Source: UBA7672 sp040398425
GTDB lineage: Bacteria; Pseudomonadota; Alphaproteobacteria; Caulobacterales; Hyphomonadaceae
Assembly: GCA_040398425.1 (NCBI GenBank)
Contig: JBBATZ010000004.1
Span: 1-64,000, forward strand
DNA: 64,000 bases
Direction: 5' to 3'
The notes beneath the pieces are model-generated. The model saw only the letters and a list, made by a program, of their open reading frames with translations, did no database searches and was not told the origin of the DNA. The position numbers and the translations under genes were made by a program. This document shows positions 27,262-36,611 of the stretch, piece after piece. Numbering within the stretch: position 1 is the stretch's first letter; every line of letters starts with the position of its first letter.

Positions 27262-27768
27262 GTGTCGGCGACCGCTCTTCTTGTCGTTTCATTGATCTCT
27301 CCGCTGATCTTTGCGGGTGTTATCTGGCTGACGCGTGCTGGCGCCAAGCGAACCAGCGCTGCGCTTGCGGCGTGCATGGCCGCTGCCGTCTTCAGCCTCG
27401 GCTGGGACGCTCTGGCAGTGCAGATGGACTGGTGGTCCTACAGGGCGCATGGCGATGTACTGGCGATGCTGGCTCTGTCGATTTCCGGAGCGTTTGTGTT
27501 CGGCGGCGCGGCCGGACTACTTGGGTGGCGCATGATGCGGGCCTCCGGCTGGACAGGCGCCGTGACTTTCCTCGCCGGGTTCGTCGGCGTGGGGCTGCTG
27601 CGCGATCACACGCTACAGGCGAATACGACACTGTTCGCATTCGGCCCGGGGCCGATGCCGCAGGTGATGGCGGGCGTCGGCTATCTCTCCCTCGCTGTGA
27701 CGGTGCAGGTGACACTGCTGCTGATCGCGGGCCACCCGCAGCGTGACCAGATGCGCAACCCGGGCTAG
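27262..27768 (+). CDS. Hypothetical multi-pass membrane protein
   Basis: A 168-residue hydrophobic protein from a GTG start with CGAGGTGC upstream. About five membrane segments are visible (near residues 5-25, 33-50, 66-88, 96-113 and 135-156). WDALAVQMDWWSY is a notable aromatic stretch between helices two and three. I do not recognise the family; it faintly resembles small carotenoid-synthesis-type membrane proteins, but this is not enough to name it. It is convergent with eda. Confidence 0.65.
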   Translation: MSATALLVVSLISPLIFAGVIWLTRAGAKRTSAALAACMAAAVFSLGWDALAVQMDWWSYRAHGDVLAMLALSISGAFVFGGAAGLLGWRMMRASGWTGAVTFLAGFVGVGLLRDHTLQANTTLFAFGPGPMPQVMAGVGYLSLAVTVQVTLLLIAGHPQRDQMRNPG

Positions 27769-27780
27769 CCAGTTGCAGGC

Positions 27781-28413
27781 TTAGACTCGTTGAAGCGAGG
27801 CTGCTTCGCGGGCGAGTGCGCCGATCTCGTCCCACTTCTTTGCATCAATAAGTTTCGTGGGGCAGACCCAGCCGCCGCCGACGCAGGCGACGTTCGGACG
27901 CTTGAGATACTCGCGCGCCAGATCGAGCGTGATGCCGCCGGTGGGACAGAATTTCACGGGGCCGAAAGGACCACGCAGGGCATCGAGCATGGATCGGCCG
28001 CCGGCCTGTTCGGCGGGGAAGAACTTGTAGCGCGTGATGCCGAGATCGAGCCCGGCCATGAGTTCGGTCGCGGTGGCGACGCCTGGCAGGATCGGGATGC
28101 CGGCTTCGAGCGAGGCGGTGACCGTTGCTGCGGAGAGGCCAGGTGTCACGATGAAGGTCGCGCCGGCCTTCTGCGCGCGTGTCACGTCGCTGGCGGAAAG
28201 GATGGTGCCCGCGCCGACGATGGCGTTTGGGACCTTCGCCATCTCGCGGATGCAATCGAGTGCGGCGGCGGTTCGCAGCGTGACTTCGAGGACGCGGAGG
28301 CCATTGCCCGCGAGCGCGGCGGCAAGGGGAATTGCATCCTCGACGCGCTCGATGGTGATCACAGGGATCACCGGCTGGACGGCCATGAGGTCGTCGACTG
28401 TCATCGTTGTCAT
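27781..28413 (-). CDS. eda: 2-keto-3-deoxy-6-phosphogluconate aldolase
   Basis: Cleaves KDPG to pyruvate and glyceraldehyde-3-phosphate, the last Entner-Doudoroff step. The 210-residue TIM-barrel protein shows LEVTLRT with the catalytic Glu, VGAGTI, and ITRYKFFPAEQAGG with the Schiff-base lysine. CPTGGI binds phosphate. It overlaps the edd stop by four bases (ATGA), so the two genes are coupled. Confidence 0.95.
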   Translation of the reverse strand: MTTMTVDDLMAVQPVIPVITIERVEDAIPLAAALAGNGLRVLEVTLRTAAALDCIREMAKVPNAIVGAGTILSASDVTRAQKAGATFIVTPGLSAATVTASLEAGIPILPGVATATELMAGLDLGITRYKFFPAEQAGGRSMLDALRGPFGPVKFCPTGGITLDLAREYLKRPNVACVGGGWVCPTKLIDAKKWDEIGALAREAASLQRV

Positions 28414-30239
28414 GCCGATGCCCCGAGAAAATTGAAGATGCCGCCGCCGGCTTCGGCGTCGCCAGCGAGGTGGCGGAGCGGCGCGAAAAGATCGCGGCCG
28501 TGGCTGTGTCCGGCGGGCGGCGCGACGGCGCGCGGGCGCTGGGCGAGAAGGGCGGGGTCTACCAACAACTGGAGCGTTCCGGTTTCGGCGTCGAGGATGA
28601 TCCGGTCGCCATCCTGAACGCGGGCGAGAGGGGAATCCTGGTCGGCGCCGGGGGTAACGTGGATGGCGGCAGGGATGGCGCCGGAGGCGCCGGACATGCG
28701 GCCGTCGGTGACGAGGGCGACACGGAAACCCTTGTTCTGCAGCGCCGTGAGCGCGGGCGTTAGCGAGTGGAGTTCTGGCATACCGTTGGCGCGCGGGCCC
28801 TGGAAGCGGACGACGGCGACAACGTCACGGTCGAGCTTGCCGGCCTTGAAGGCTTCGGTGAATGCGGACTGGCTCGCGAAGACGGCAGCGGGCGCGTCGA
28901 TGATGCGGCGGTCCTTGGGCACCGACGAGATCTTGATGACGCCACGCCCGACATTGCCGGTGAGCAGGCGGATGCCGCCTTCCATTTCGAATGGAGACGA
29001 CACAGGCCGCAGGATGGTTTCGTCGAGCGATTTTTCGACGCCCGGCCGCCAGGCAAGCTTGCCATCGTCGAGCCACGGCTCCTGCGTGTAGGCCGCGAGC
29101 CCGGCGCCCGCGACCGTGACGGTGTCGCCATGCAGGAGACCGGCGCTCAGCAATTCGCGCGTGATGAAGGCCATGCCGCCGGCGGCATGGAACTGGTTTA
29201 TGTCGGCAGAGCCATTCGGATAGATGCGTGTCAGCAGCGGCACGACGGACGAGATTTCGGAGAAGTCGTTCCAGTCGACGATGAGGCCGGCCGCCTGCGC
29301 CATCGCGGGCACGTGCAGCGCATGATTGGTCGAGCCGCCCGTTGCCATCAGACCGACGATGGCGTTGACGATCGATTTTGCGCTGACCACCTCGGCCATG
29401 AAACTCCCGCCCGCCTTGGCGAGGTTCACGCATTGGGCGGCGGCGGCGCGCACCAGCGCTTCGCGCAACGGCGTATCGGGATTGACGAAGGCCGAGCCGG
29501 GCAGGTGGAGACCCATCAGCTCCATCATCATCTGGTTGGAGTTGGCCGTCCCGTAGAACGTGCATGTGCCGGCGGTGTGGTAGGATGCGGCTTCCGCCTC
29601 CAGCAATTGTTCGCGCGTGACCTGGCCAAGCGCGAACTGTTCGCGGACTTTCGCCTTCTCCTTGTTGCTGATGCCGGAAGGCATGGGACCGGCGGGCGAG
29701 AAGATGATCGGCAGGTGACCGAAGGAGAGCGCGCCGATAACGAGGCCGGGCACGATCTTGTCGCACGTGCCGAGCATCAGGCCGGCGTCGAACGCGTCGT
29801 GAGTCAGGGCTACGGCGGTGCTCAATGCGATCACGTCGCGTGAGAACAGAGACAGCTCCATGCCGGGTTGGCCTTGCGTGACGCCATCGCACATGGCGGG
29901 CGTGCCGCCGGCAACCTGCGCGGTCGCGCCGACCTTGCGCGCTGCATCCTTGATGAGGTCGGGATAGTCCTTGAACGGCTGATGCGCGCTCAGCATGTCG
30001 TTGTAGCTGGTGACGATGCCGATGTTCGGCGCGCGGCCGCGCATGCTGAGCTTGTCGCCCAGAGGCACGGCGGCGAACGCGTGGGCGAGGTTGCCGCACG
30101 ACAGGTGCTGTCGGCCGGGGCCGGCTTTGCGGGCAGCGTCGATGCGCTCGAGATAGGCGCGGCGGGACTCGCGGCTGCGATCCTCGATCCGCGCGGTGAC
30201 TTCGGCAATCTTCGGATGAACGGGGGGATGAAGGACCAT
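28410..30239 (-). CDS. edd: Phosphogluconate dehydratase
   Basis: Dehydrates 6-phosphogluconate to KDPG. The 609-residue IlvD/Edd-family protein carries the Fe-S cysteines in TPAMCDGVTQGQPGMELS and GTCDKIVPG, and a third region HTAGTCTFYGTANSNQMMMELMG. The C-terminal VALVTDGRMSGASG is the family signature. I chose the ATG at 30239 (MVLHPPVHPKIAEVTARI) over an upstream start because this matches Edd N-termini. Downstream is eda; the zwf-pgl pair that usually completes this operon lies about 6.4 kb upstream. Confidence 0.95.
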   Translation of the reverse strand: MVLHPPVHPKIAEVTARIEDRSRESRRAYLERIDAARKAGPGRQHLSCGNLAHAFAAVPLGDKLSMRGRAPNIGIVTSYNDMLSAHQPFKDYPDLIKDAARKVGATAQVAGGTPAMCDGVTQGQPGMELSLFSRDVIALSTAVALTHDAFDAGLMLGTCDKIVPGLVIGALSFGHLPIIFSPAGPMPSGISNKEKAKVREQFALGQVTREQLLEAEAASYHTAGTCTFYGTANSNQMMMELMGLHLPGSAFVNPDTPLREALVRAAAAQCVNLAKAGGSFMAEVVSAKSIVNAIVGLMATGGSTNHALHVPAMAQAAGLIVDWNDFSEISSVVPLLTRIYPNGSADINQFHAAGGMAFITRELLSAGLLHGDTVTVAGAGLAAYTQEPWLDDGKLAWRPGVEKSLDETILRPVSSPFEMEGGIRLLTGNVGRGVIKISSVPKDRRIIDAPAAVFASQSAFTEAFKAGKLDRDVVAVVRFQGPRANGMPELHSLTPALTALQNKGFRVALVTDGRMSGASGAIPAAIHVTPGADQDSPLARVQDGDRIILDAETGTLQLLVDPALLAQRPRAVAPPAGHSHGRDLFAPLRHLAGDAEAGGGIFNFLGASA

Positions 30240-30279
30240 GTTGTGCCTCGCTGGCGCCTTCATATGGCTGTTCGGCGCG

Positions 30280-31344
30280 TCAGGCCAACAGCCAGTCGAG
30301 AATCTTCGTGCTGAGATCGGCGCCATAGGTGTGGGAGAGATCGGCGACGGGGCAGTAGGTCACATTTGCGCCTGCGGCGGTGAAGTGTTTTGCGGCGTCT
30401 TCGGCCATCTGGCGGGGGAACATCCAGTCCTTGTCACCGTGGAGGATGTGCAGGGGCAGGCCGTGTATGCGTTCGGAATCCACCATGGCGGTAAGCATGG
30501 GATGGAAGGCGGCGGCGACGGGGGCGAGGTGGGTGAAGGGGGCCCCCGTGGCGAGGCCGGATGTGTAGGTGAAGGTGCCGCCATCGCTCATGCCGGTCAG
30601 CAGGATGCGGGTGGCGTCAATGGTCCAGCGTTGCTGTACGAAGCGCAGGATCTGCGCGAGGCGTGGCGAGTCCGGGTCGCGGCCCTGGATTGCCCAGGTC
30701 TGGCCGATCGAGCTTGGCGCGACGACGATGGCGCCGCGTGTGCGGGCGGCGCGCACCCAACTCCAGAGAAAGGCGCGGCCATTGCCTGAGCCGCCATGCA
30801 GCGCAAGGACGACTGGATGCGGTGCGGCGGCATCGTAGCTCTCGGGCACATAGACCCAGACCGCATCGCGCGCCGTGTCGTCGCCAAAACAGATGACGCC
30901 GGTGTCGTCTGGCGCGGGCTGTTTCATGAGGCGGCGTGTGAGATCCGCGTCGTCGCGATGGGATGCATCAAGAAAGTAGCGGTTGAGCTGCGGCAGGATG
31001 CCTGCGAGCGGATACAGCGTTTCGAGGGCGCGCGGAAAATACCGGAGCGCGCGCCAGGCCTGCGTTATGTCTTCCGGCGGGCCTGCCGCTTCGATCAGCC
31101 CATCTACGGCGGCGAGCGCGTATGACGCGCCTGCGTCGAGCACGGGGCGCAAGGCGGAGTACGGCTCAGGCCGTGGCGGCATGGCGAGGGCGGTGCGCAG
31201 CTCATCGCCGGAGAGGCCGGCGTCGCGCAGAAGATGGGAATAGCCGATAGGGTGGAGATGGCGCGCCACCCACGTCAGCGCTTCGAGGGTGCGCAGGAGC
31301 GGGGCTATAAAAGCCTCGATGTTCTGGAGATGGGATGACGTCAT
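30280..31344 (-). CDS. Alpha/beta hydrolase, PHB-depolymerase/esterase-like
   Basis: A 354-residue alpha/beta hydrolase. LALHGGSGNGRAFLW is the oxyanion-hole region, LTGMSDGGTFTY has the GxSxG nucleophile, HGDKDWMFP the acid residue and LSHTYG the catalytic His. About 150 N-terminal residues are a helical region without recognised domain. There is no signal peptide, suggesting a cytoplasmic esterase. It lies 40 bases upstream of edd on the same strand, so it may be co-transcribed with edd-eda. The substrate is unknown. Confidence 0.82.
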   Translation of the reverse strand: MTSSHLQNIEAFIAPLLRTLEALTWVARHLHPIGYSHLLRDAGLSGDELRTALAMPPRPEPYSALRPVLDAGASYALAAVDGLIEAAGPPEDITQAWRALRYFPRALETLYPLAGILPQLNRYFLDASHRDDADLTRRLMKQPAPDDTGVICFGDDTARDAVWVYVPESYDAAAPHPVVLALHGGSGNGRAFLWSWVRAARTRGAIVVAPSSIGQTWAIQGRDPDSPRLAQILRFVQQRWTIDATRILLTGMSDGGTFTYTSGLATGAPFTHLAPVAAAFHPMLTAMVDSERIHGLPLHILHGDKDWMFPRQMAEDAAKHFTAAGANVTYCPVADLSHTYGADLSTKILDWLLA

Positions 31345-31387
31345 TGCGGACAGGTTTAGCGCGCGCGGCGGCGGGTGCAATCTTATC

Positions 31388-31422
31388 AAAAAAAGAGGCC
31401 GGCCCACAAGGAGCCGGCCAAG
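31388..31422 (-). terminator. Rho-independent terminator of the TonB receptor gene
   Basis: On the minus strand GGCCGGC pairs with GCCGGCC, followed by TCTTTTTTTG. It lies about 45 bases beyond the receptor stop codon. Confidence 0.85.
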
Positions 31423-31464
31423 GGAACCGACGGGAGCACCGCCAGGGTTCTAAGTCGGAATTGA

Positions 31465-34131
31465 CTATTTGAAGCGGATTTTCAGATCGATCCCCATGCT
31501 CCGCGGCGGAGCGTAGGAGAAGCCCTGATACTTGCCGTTGTCGCTGACCCGGAACGTGCCGGTCGAGATGCTGGTCGTCTGCTCCTCGTCCGTCAGGTTG
31601 CGCACCCAGGCCGTGATCGCGAACATTTCATCCGCCGAGTACCAGTTCAGGCGTGCATCCAGGTTGTCGTAGGCGGGTGATTTTTCGCCATCGTTATTGA
31701 AGAACGTGTCGTAGAATTCATCGCGCCACGAGTAGGAGATGGTGGGCAGGAAGTAAGAGCCATCTTCGAAGTCGATCCGGTAGGTCGCGTTCAGCGCGAT
31801 CTTGTGTTCCGGCGACTGCGACAGGATGTTGCCCTCGACCGAGCGGATGCGCTGCGGGTCCACCAACCGCGTCCGGGTCGCGTTACAGGTCCCCGGGAGG
31901 TTGGGGGTCGGCGCGACAATGTTCGGATCAGTGCAACGCGGATCGCGCGAGGAGTCGGCGTATGTATCGGACTTCGTGATCTCCGCGTTGAGGTAGGCGT
32001 ATGTGAAGCCGATGTTCAGCGGGTCGATCGGGTTCCAGTTGCCTTCGAGTTCGAAGCCGGTCGTTTCCACTTCCGGCAGGTTCACAAAGCGTGTTGAGGA
32101 CGTCTGGATCGCCGTTGTCGGATCAATAGTGACGACCGTCAGCGGCGCCTGTGCATCCGTGTACTTGTACATGAACACGGCGGCGTTGGTGGTCAGGCCC
32201 CAATCGGCCCAGGTCTGCTTCCAGCCACCTTCATACGCGTCCACGAATTCCGGATCGGTATAGGGCAGGGCCGCGAAACCAAGGTTGTTGAAGCCACCGG
32301 CCTTGTAGCCGCGCGAGTATTTCCCGAACAGCAGCGTGTCCTGCATCGGGCGATACTCGACGCCAGCCGTGCCGGTGACCGCTTCCCACGACCCTTCGAG
32401 TCGGCGGATCGCATAGCCCCTGCTGTCGAAGAAGGCTGTCGGATCTGCGGCGACGATGCTGCCGTATTGGGTGCGGGTGAAATTGCTATAGTCGGCAACG
32501 CCGGTAGCGTTGCAGATGACGTAGCACGCGAGGAAGGCTTCCTCTTTCGACTCCTTGATGTCCTTCGACCAGCGCAGGCCGGCGGTGAGCTTGAGCTGAT
32601 CGTTGAAGGTGAAGTCGCCCTGGCCGTAGAGACCGTAGGCGTTGAAAAGGCTGGTGTTGCTGAAATAGTTCAGGGTGCGGTTGGGGTTCTGGACGACGCC
32701 CAGAACCGGGTCGACGTAGCTGTTGGCAATCGGTTCGTCATATAGGTATTGCTGCTGCCCCGGCTGTTTCGAGTTTTCCTGGTACTGGTAGGCGCCGAAG
32801 ATTCATTGCAGCGGGCCGTCCGAGGTCGAGATCAGGTTGACCTCGTTGGAGAAAAACGAGCGGCTCTCGTTGTACACGTTGGTCACGTTGGGATGCAGCG
32901 TTTTCGGCGCCGAGCCGATGGCGCAAGCGCCAGCGATCGAAACCGGAGCGCCGAACGGAACGCCCGCGCAGGCGCCAACAGGCGCACGCGCCGTCATGGC
33001 ATTGTAGGTCACCGATGTAATCGGCGTGCCATCCGGGTCGCTGTCGAGCACGTAATTGTAGTAGCTGTACCCGCCCGTGTATTTGACGTCGAACCAGTCG
33101 GTCGAATAGACAGATTCGAAGATGGCCTCGTCATAGGCCGGCAGGTGCGCCGTGTTCTCAAGGTTGGTGTTGTAGGCGTGTTCGCGATTGGTCGCGAACG
33201 GGTTGTCCTGGCGATTGCCAACCTGCGTAACGTTGGTGATCGAGGAGTTGCCTGTGAATCCGTAGGCGGCGTTAGGTGTCAGGCCACCCGTAACGAAGAA
33301 GGTCTGCGACGGAACAGTCGTGAGGTAGGGCGCCGTGCTGAAGGTCGCTGTCCGTCCGCCGGGAGGGCCTGCCTTGTCGTAGCCGAGGTCCGCGACTTTC
33401 AGCCACCAGCTGAAGCGGTCGCCGATGTCGCCCTCGAGTTGAAGTTCGAGGTACGAATCGTTGATCTCCCAGCCGACCTCATCGCCGGCTCCGTAGTTGT
33501 GATCGATGCCGTCCCGCGATTCGCGGAAGCCGACGGCGCGGTAACGCAGCCAGTCATTGACCGGTCCGCTGACGGCGACGCCGACTTTGCGAGCTTCGTA
33601 GTCGCCGATCCCAAAGACAGAATCGATCTCGAAATCGTCCGTGGGGCGTTTGGAGATCGTGTTAATCGCGCCGCCGATGGCGTTGCGGCCGTACAGTGTG
33701 CCTTGCGGGCCGCGTAGAACCTCGACGCGGTCGATCAGCATCGGATCCTTACCGGCGAAAACGGCGAACGCTGTGTAGAGGCCGTCATTGTAGTTCGCGA
33801 CGCCGGGATCGGCGCCGAAGGAGTTGGTCAGGCGGCCAATGCCCCGAAGTGTGACGCGCTCGTTGCCGGGCGTGTAGGAGAGGCCCGGTGTAACGTTGGT
33901 GAGGTCCGTTACCGAGATGATGCCGAGTTCTTCCTTGGCCTGTGATGTGATCGCGGTAACTGCGACCGCGATGTCCTGAACCGTTTCTTCCCGCTTGTTG
34001 GCCGTGATGACGACTACGTCGCGACTCCGTTCTTCTGGCGCGGGCGCCGTTTGTGGTTCCGTCTGTGCCAGTGCTGGCATCGCCGTGGTCATGGCGATCA
34101 GACTTGCAAACAAATAGTTTCTGCTGCGCAT
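31465..34131 (-). pseudogene. TonB-dependent receptor with an in-frame TGA
   Basis: An outer-membrane receptor of 888 codons in one continuous frame except for a TGA at 32805-32803 (codon 443). The first part has a signal peptide ending MPALAQ, a TonB box-like DVVVITANKREETVQDIAVAV, and a plug with VLRGPQGTLYGRNAIGGAINTIS. After the TGA the frame continues at once with IFGAYQYQENS, GLYGQGDFTFNDQLKLTAGLRWS, and ends GIDLKIRFK. In relatives the stop position is normally Trp (W-I-F-G-A-Y). One G-to-A change from TGG explains it. It may be a true nonsense mutation, a sequencing error or readthrough. There are no frameshifts or other damage. Confidence 0.85.
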
Positions 34132-34987
34132 GTTGCGCGTCCTCCCCTGGTTACGTTCCTCCTAGCCGCCAGTCTTTGCCGGCTGACCAAACCGAGTGAT
34201 CGGTCTAGTGAGTACCAAGCGCCTGAGCGTGCTCGTCAACTTGACGCAAACGTTATTTTACGCAGGGATTACAGACTGTTGGTCCCAAGAGTCCGGGTAT
34301 TTTTCTCGGGGGCGCCAGCGGAAAGCTATCGCGTTTGATCGTGCCATGCGTCCCGACCAACGCGCAGGTGATCAGCATGGCCGAGATCGTCCGCGTGCGC
34401 TGATGCGGTCGAGCATGCAGACGAGAAGATCTTCGCTTTTCGCGGCGCGCAATTGGAAAAGATCGATCACGGCATGCCGCGTTTTCGCGCGGGGGGTGCC
34501 ATCACGCAAAGCGCTTTTGCGCGTGCCGCGATGCGTGGACAACATCACTGCTTCGTCCGGTGTTCTCGCGCATCGCCGCAGACTGTGGTCGCTTCGTCTG
34601 CGGACTGGTGCGCGATGCTCGGGCGGTGCCTGATGAAAATCAGCAGGGCCTTGGACGGGCACGTCGATGGCGATGAGCCTGCTCGCGACTGATCAGAAAA
34701 CCTCAATGCCGGTCGACTTCGCGACGAAGGCGCTGGTTTGCTTTGCGGCTTGTCCGGGAAGCTCATTGTGAAACAGCCTGACCGTTATGCGGGGCAGGGT
34801 CCGCATTTTGATAGACCGCCGGCATAGCGCGCTGCCTGAAGGTCTGTTCATAAACGCAGGCAACTGAAGATTCTTCTGCTGAATGCCTACACTGAACTTC
34901 GTGTTCAACCTCCGGTCATGTGCGATCCGCGATGGTGTCCCTGTCGCGCAGAGATTGAAGCGCGAATTGGAAACCGGAGTAGGCACT
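34132..34987. other. Long gene-free region upstream of the curli operon
   Basis: About 850 bases of divergent regulatory space between the TonB receptor and the first curlin gene. Short frames on both strands have no family resemblance or ribosome site. TTGACGCAAACG near 34240 could be a promoter element. The right end must hold the curli promoter; I see no clear operator. Confidence 0.6.
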
Positions 34988-35494
34988 ATGAAACGCATTC
35001 TTACAGCTGCCTTCGCGATGGCGCTCCTTGCGGGCGCTGGTGCGGCAGAAGCCCAGGGCCGCAACCGCGTGCAGATCGACCAGAGTGGCCGTGGCCACGG
35101 CGTCGCTGTCGCGCAAAACGGAGATCGCAACGGATCGGTCACAGTGCAAGGCGGTCGCGGCCACTACTCGCAGAGCGTGCAGACTGGCTATGACAACTTC
35201 CTCCGCGTCGACCAGTACGGCACGCGCAACTCGTCCACGACCGACCAGATCGGTGAACGCAACCTCGCGGTCACGGCTCAGGAAGGTCTCAACCTAAGGG
35301 CCCAGACCTTCCAGCGCGGCTATAACAACGTCGCTGGTACCGCTCAGCTGGGTGTCAACAACCGCGCCGTGACGGATCAGGCAGGCTCCAACAACGCCTC
35401 GGCCATCATCCAGACCGGCAACAACCAGGACGTCGCCGTCCGCCAGACCGGCACGGGCAACATCTCGGTCGTGGTTCAGAGCGGCTACAACTAA
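34988..35494 (+). CDS. Curlin subunit (CsgA-like), major amyloid fibre candidate
   Basis: A 168-residue secreted protein with signal peptide MKRILTAAFAMALLAGAGAAEAQ. The mature part is about a dozen short repeats of the curlin type, N-x5-Q-x-G-x-x-N (for example NVAGTAQLGVNN, NASAIIQTGNN). These stack into a cross-beta helix in curli fibres. The start ATG at 34988 follows CCGGAG; the longer frame is rejected because it would bury the signal peptide. It heads a three-gene operon with csgH and a second curlin, and is followed by a perfect hairpin. Confidence 0.88.
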   Translation: MKRILTAAFAMALLAGAGAAEAQGRNRVQIDQSGRGHGVAVAQNGDRNGSVTVQGGRGHYSQSVQTGYDNFLRVDQYGTRNSSTTDQIGERNLAVTAQEGLNLRAQTFQRGYNNVAGTAQLGVNNRAVTDQAGSNNASAIIQTGNNQDVAVRQTGTGNISVVVQSGYN

Positions 35495-35501
35495 CGAATA
35501 C

Positions 35502-35527
35502 GGCCCGGCGGAATGTTCCGCCGGGCC
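35502..35527 (+). other. Intercistronic hairpin after the first curlin gene
   Basis: GGCCCGGCGGAA pairs perfectly with TTCCGCCGGGCC across a two-base loop, with no T-run (next bases ACTCTCC). It probably protects the upstream curlin mRNA or reduces read-through into csgH, giving more fibre subunit than chaperone. Confidence 0.75.
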
Positions 35528-35550
35528 ACTCTCCTCCCGAGGAGGTTCAG

Positions 35551-36087
35551 GTGACCAACCGAATTCATCTTATCTCTGCTGCTCTTCTTCTCGCCGGCTG
35601 TTCGTCAGCGGCGCAGGAAGCGCCCAACACTGCGATCGTAACGCAAAGCGATCCGCAGCTTGCGAGCACATTCAACAGCGCGCCTGATAACTCCGGCCTC
35701 GATGGAGCGCCGCCGACAGCGCCGGCCCCGGCTGTCCCTTCAGTGCTGATGCGTGCGAGCGAGCCCCTGCCGCCGCAAGTGATCGTCAAGAAGGTCGTCC
35801 AGCGCCTATCCTGCGATATCGATGTGCGTCGTACGTCGCATGGCATCCGCGTGACGCCAATTGTTCATGCGGTCCGTTCGGTGTCCGGCGAGTACTCGCT
35901 GGTGATCACCAAGTCTGGCGCGGGTGGATCTTCCGACGTCAGCCAAGGTGGACCGTTCGATGCGGCGCGCGGCCAGACGGTCGAACTCGGAACGTCCGAG
36001 TTCACGATGGAGCGCGGTGCGAAGTTCCGCGCCGTCCTGAAAGTTCGTGCCGGCGGTGAAGTCGTCTGCCGCGACATTCGTTCTTAG
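35551..36087 (+). CDS. csgH: CsgH-like curli assembly chaperone, lipoprotein-type
   Basis: A 178-residue protein starting at GTG with a strong GAGGAGG upstream. The N-terminus LLLAGCSS is a lipobox. After a Pro/Ala-rich linker, the C-terminal 90 residues (SCDIDVRRTSHGIRVTPIV, GEYSLVITKSGAGGSSDVSQGG, FTMERGAKFRAVLKV, VVCRDI) match CsgH, the alphaproteobacterial counterpart of CsgC. CsgC/CsgH block premature curlin amyloid formation in the periplasm. Membrane anchoring and the long linker are unusual for CsgH. It lies between two curlin genes. Confidence 0.85.
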   Translation: MTNRIHLISAALLLAGCSSAAQEAPNTAIVTQSDPQLASTFNSAPDNSGLDGAPPTAPAPAVPSVLMRASEPLPPQVIVKKVVQRLSCDIDVRRTSHGIRVTPIVHAVRSVSGEYSLVITKSGAGGSSDVSQGGPFDAARGQTVELGTSEFTMERGAKFRAVLKVRAGGEVVCRDIRS

Positions 36088-36111
36088 ACCTGAAGTACAT
36101 GGAGTGCAGTC

Positions 36112-36588
36112 ATGAAACGCCTTGCCATCAATTTCATCGCTCTTGCCATGGCCAGCGCCGTCAGCATCGGCGCGGCTGAAGCGCAGGGACGTTTCGGTCA
36201 ACCGAAAAGCGTGGTCAGCGTTACCCAGACCGGCAGTGGCAATGGCGCTGCCGTGGCGCAGGATGGCGCAGCTCATGCGGCGGGCATTTCACAGAACGGC
36301 GCGAACAATGCCGGCCAGATTACCCAGTCCGGCGTGAACAACACCGGCGTGATCAAGCAGAAGGGCAGGAATAACGGCGCGACGCTGGCCCAGACCGGCG
36401 CGAACAACGCAGCTTGCGTCGTGCAGGTCGGCAACAACCTGTCGGCGGATGTTGTACAGGAGGGCAACAACCAGTCGCTCGGTGTGGCGCAAACCAATCG
36501 CGGCGCGTTCGCGATCAAGGCGTCGGACTGCAAGTACGAACCGCAGGTGTTCGCCTACTGGCAGCGCTATGGGCACAAGGGCAACTAG
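36112..36588 (+). CDS. Curlin-repeat protein (minor curlin or nucleator candidate)
   Basis: A 158-residue secreted protein with signal peptide MKRLAINFIALAMASAVSIGAAEAQ. It has about six curlin-type repeats (NNAGQITQSGVNN, NNGATLAQTGANN, NNLSADVVQEGNN). The C-terminal 30 residues are non-repetitive, Cys-containing and aromatic (DCKYEPQVFAYWQRYG). Fewer repeats and the different tail suggest a nucleator like CsgB, but this is inference. It is last in the operon, 24 bases after csgH. The secretion pore CsgG is not in the window. Confidence 0.82.
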   Translation: MKRLAINFIALAMASAVSIGAAEAQGRFGQPKSVVSVTQTGSGNGAAVAQDGAAHAAGISQNGANNAGQITQSGVNNTGVIKQKGRNNGATLAQTGANNAACVVQVGNNLSADVVQEGNNQSLGVAQTNRGAFAIKASDCKYEPQVFAYWQRYGHKGN

Positions 36589-36611
36589 AGGCGCAGTTCA
36601 CATACGAAGGG

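Noticed and set aside
27171..27746. 191-residue plus-strand frame overlapping the membrane protein
   Set aside because: The frame at 27262-27768 has a ribosome site and clear membrane helices; this one is Cys/Arg-rich shadow.
34196..34633. 145-residue frame in the region before the curli operon
   Set aside because: Arg/Ser-rich, no ribosome site, no recognisable domain; the opposite frame at 34372-34662 is no better.
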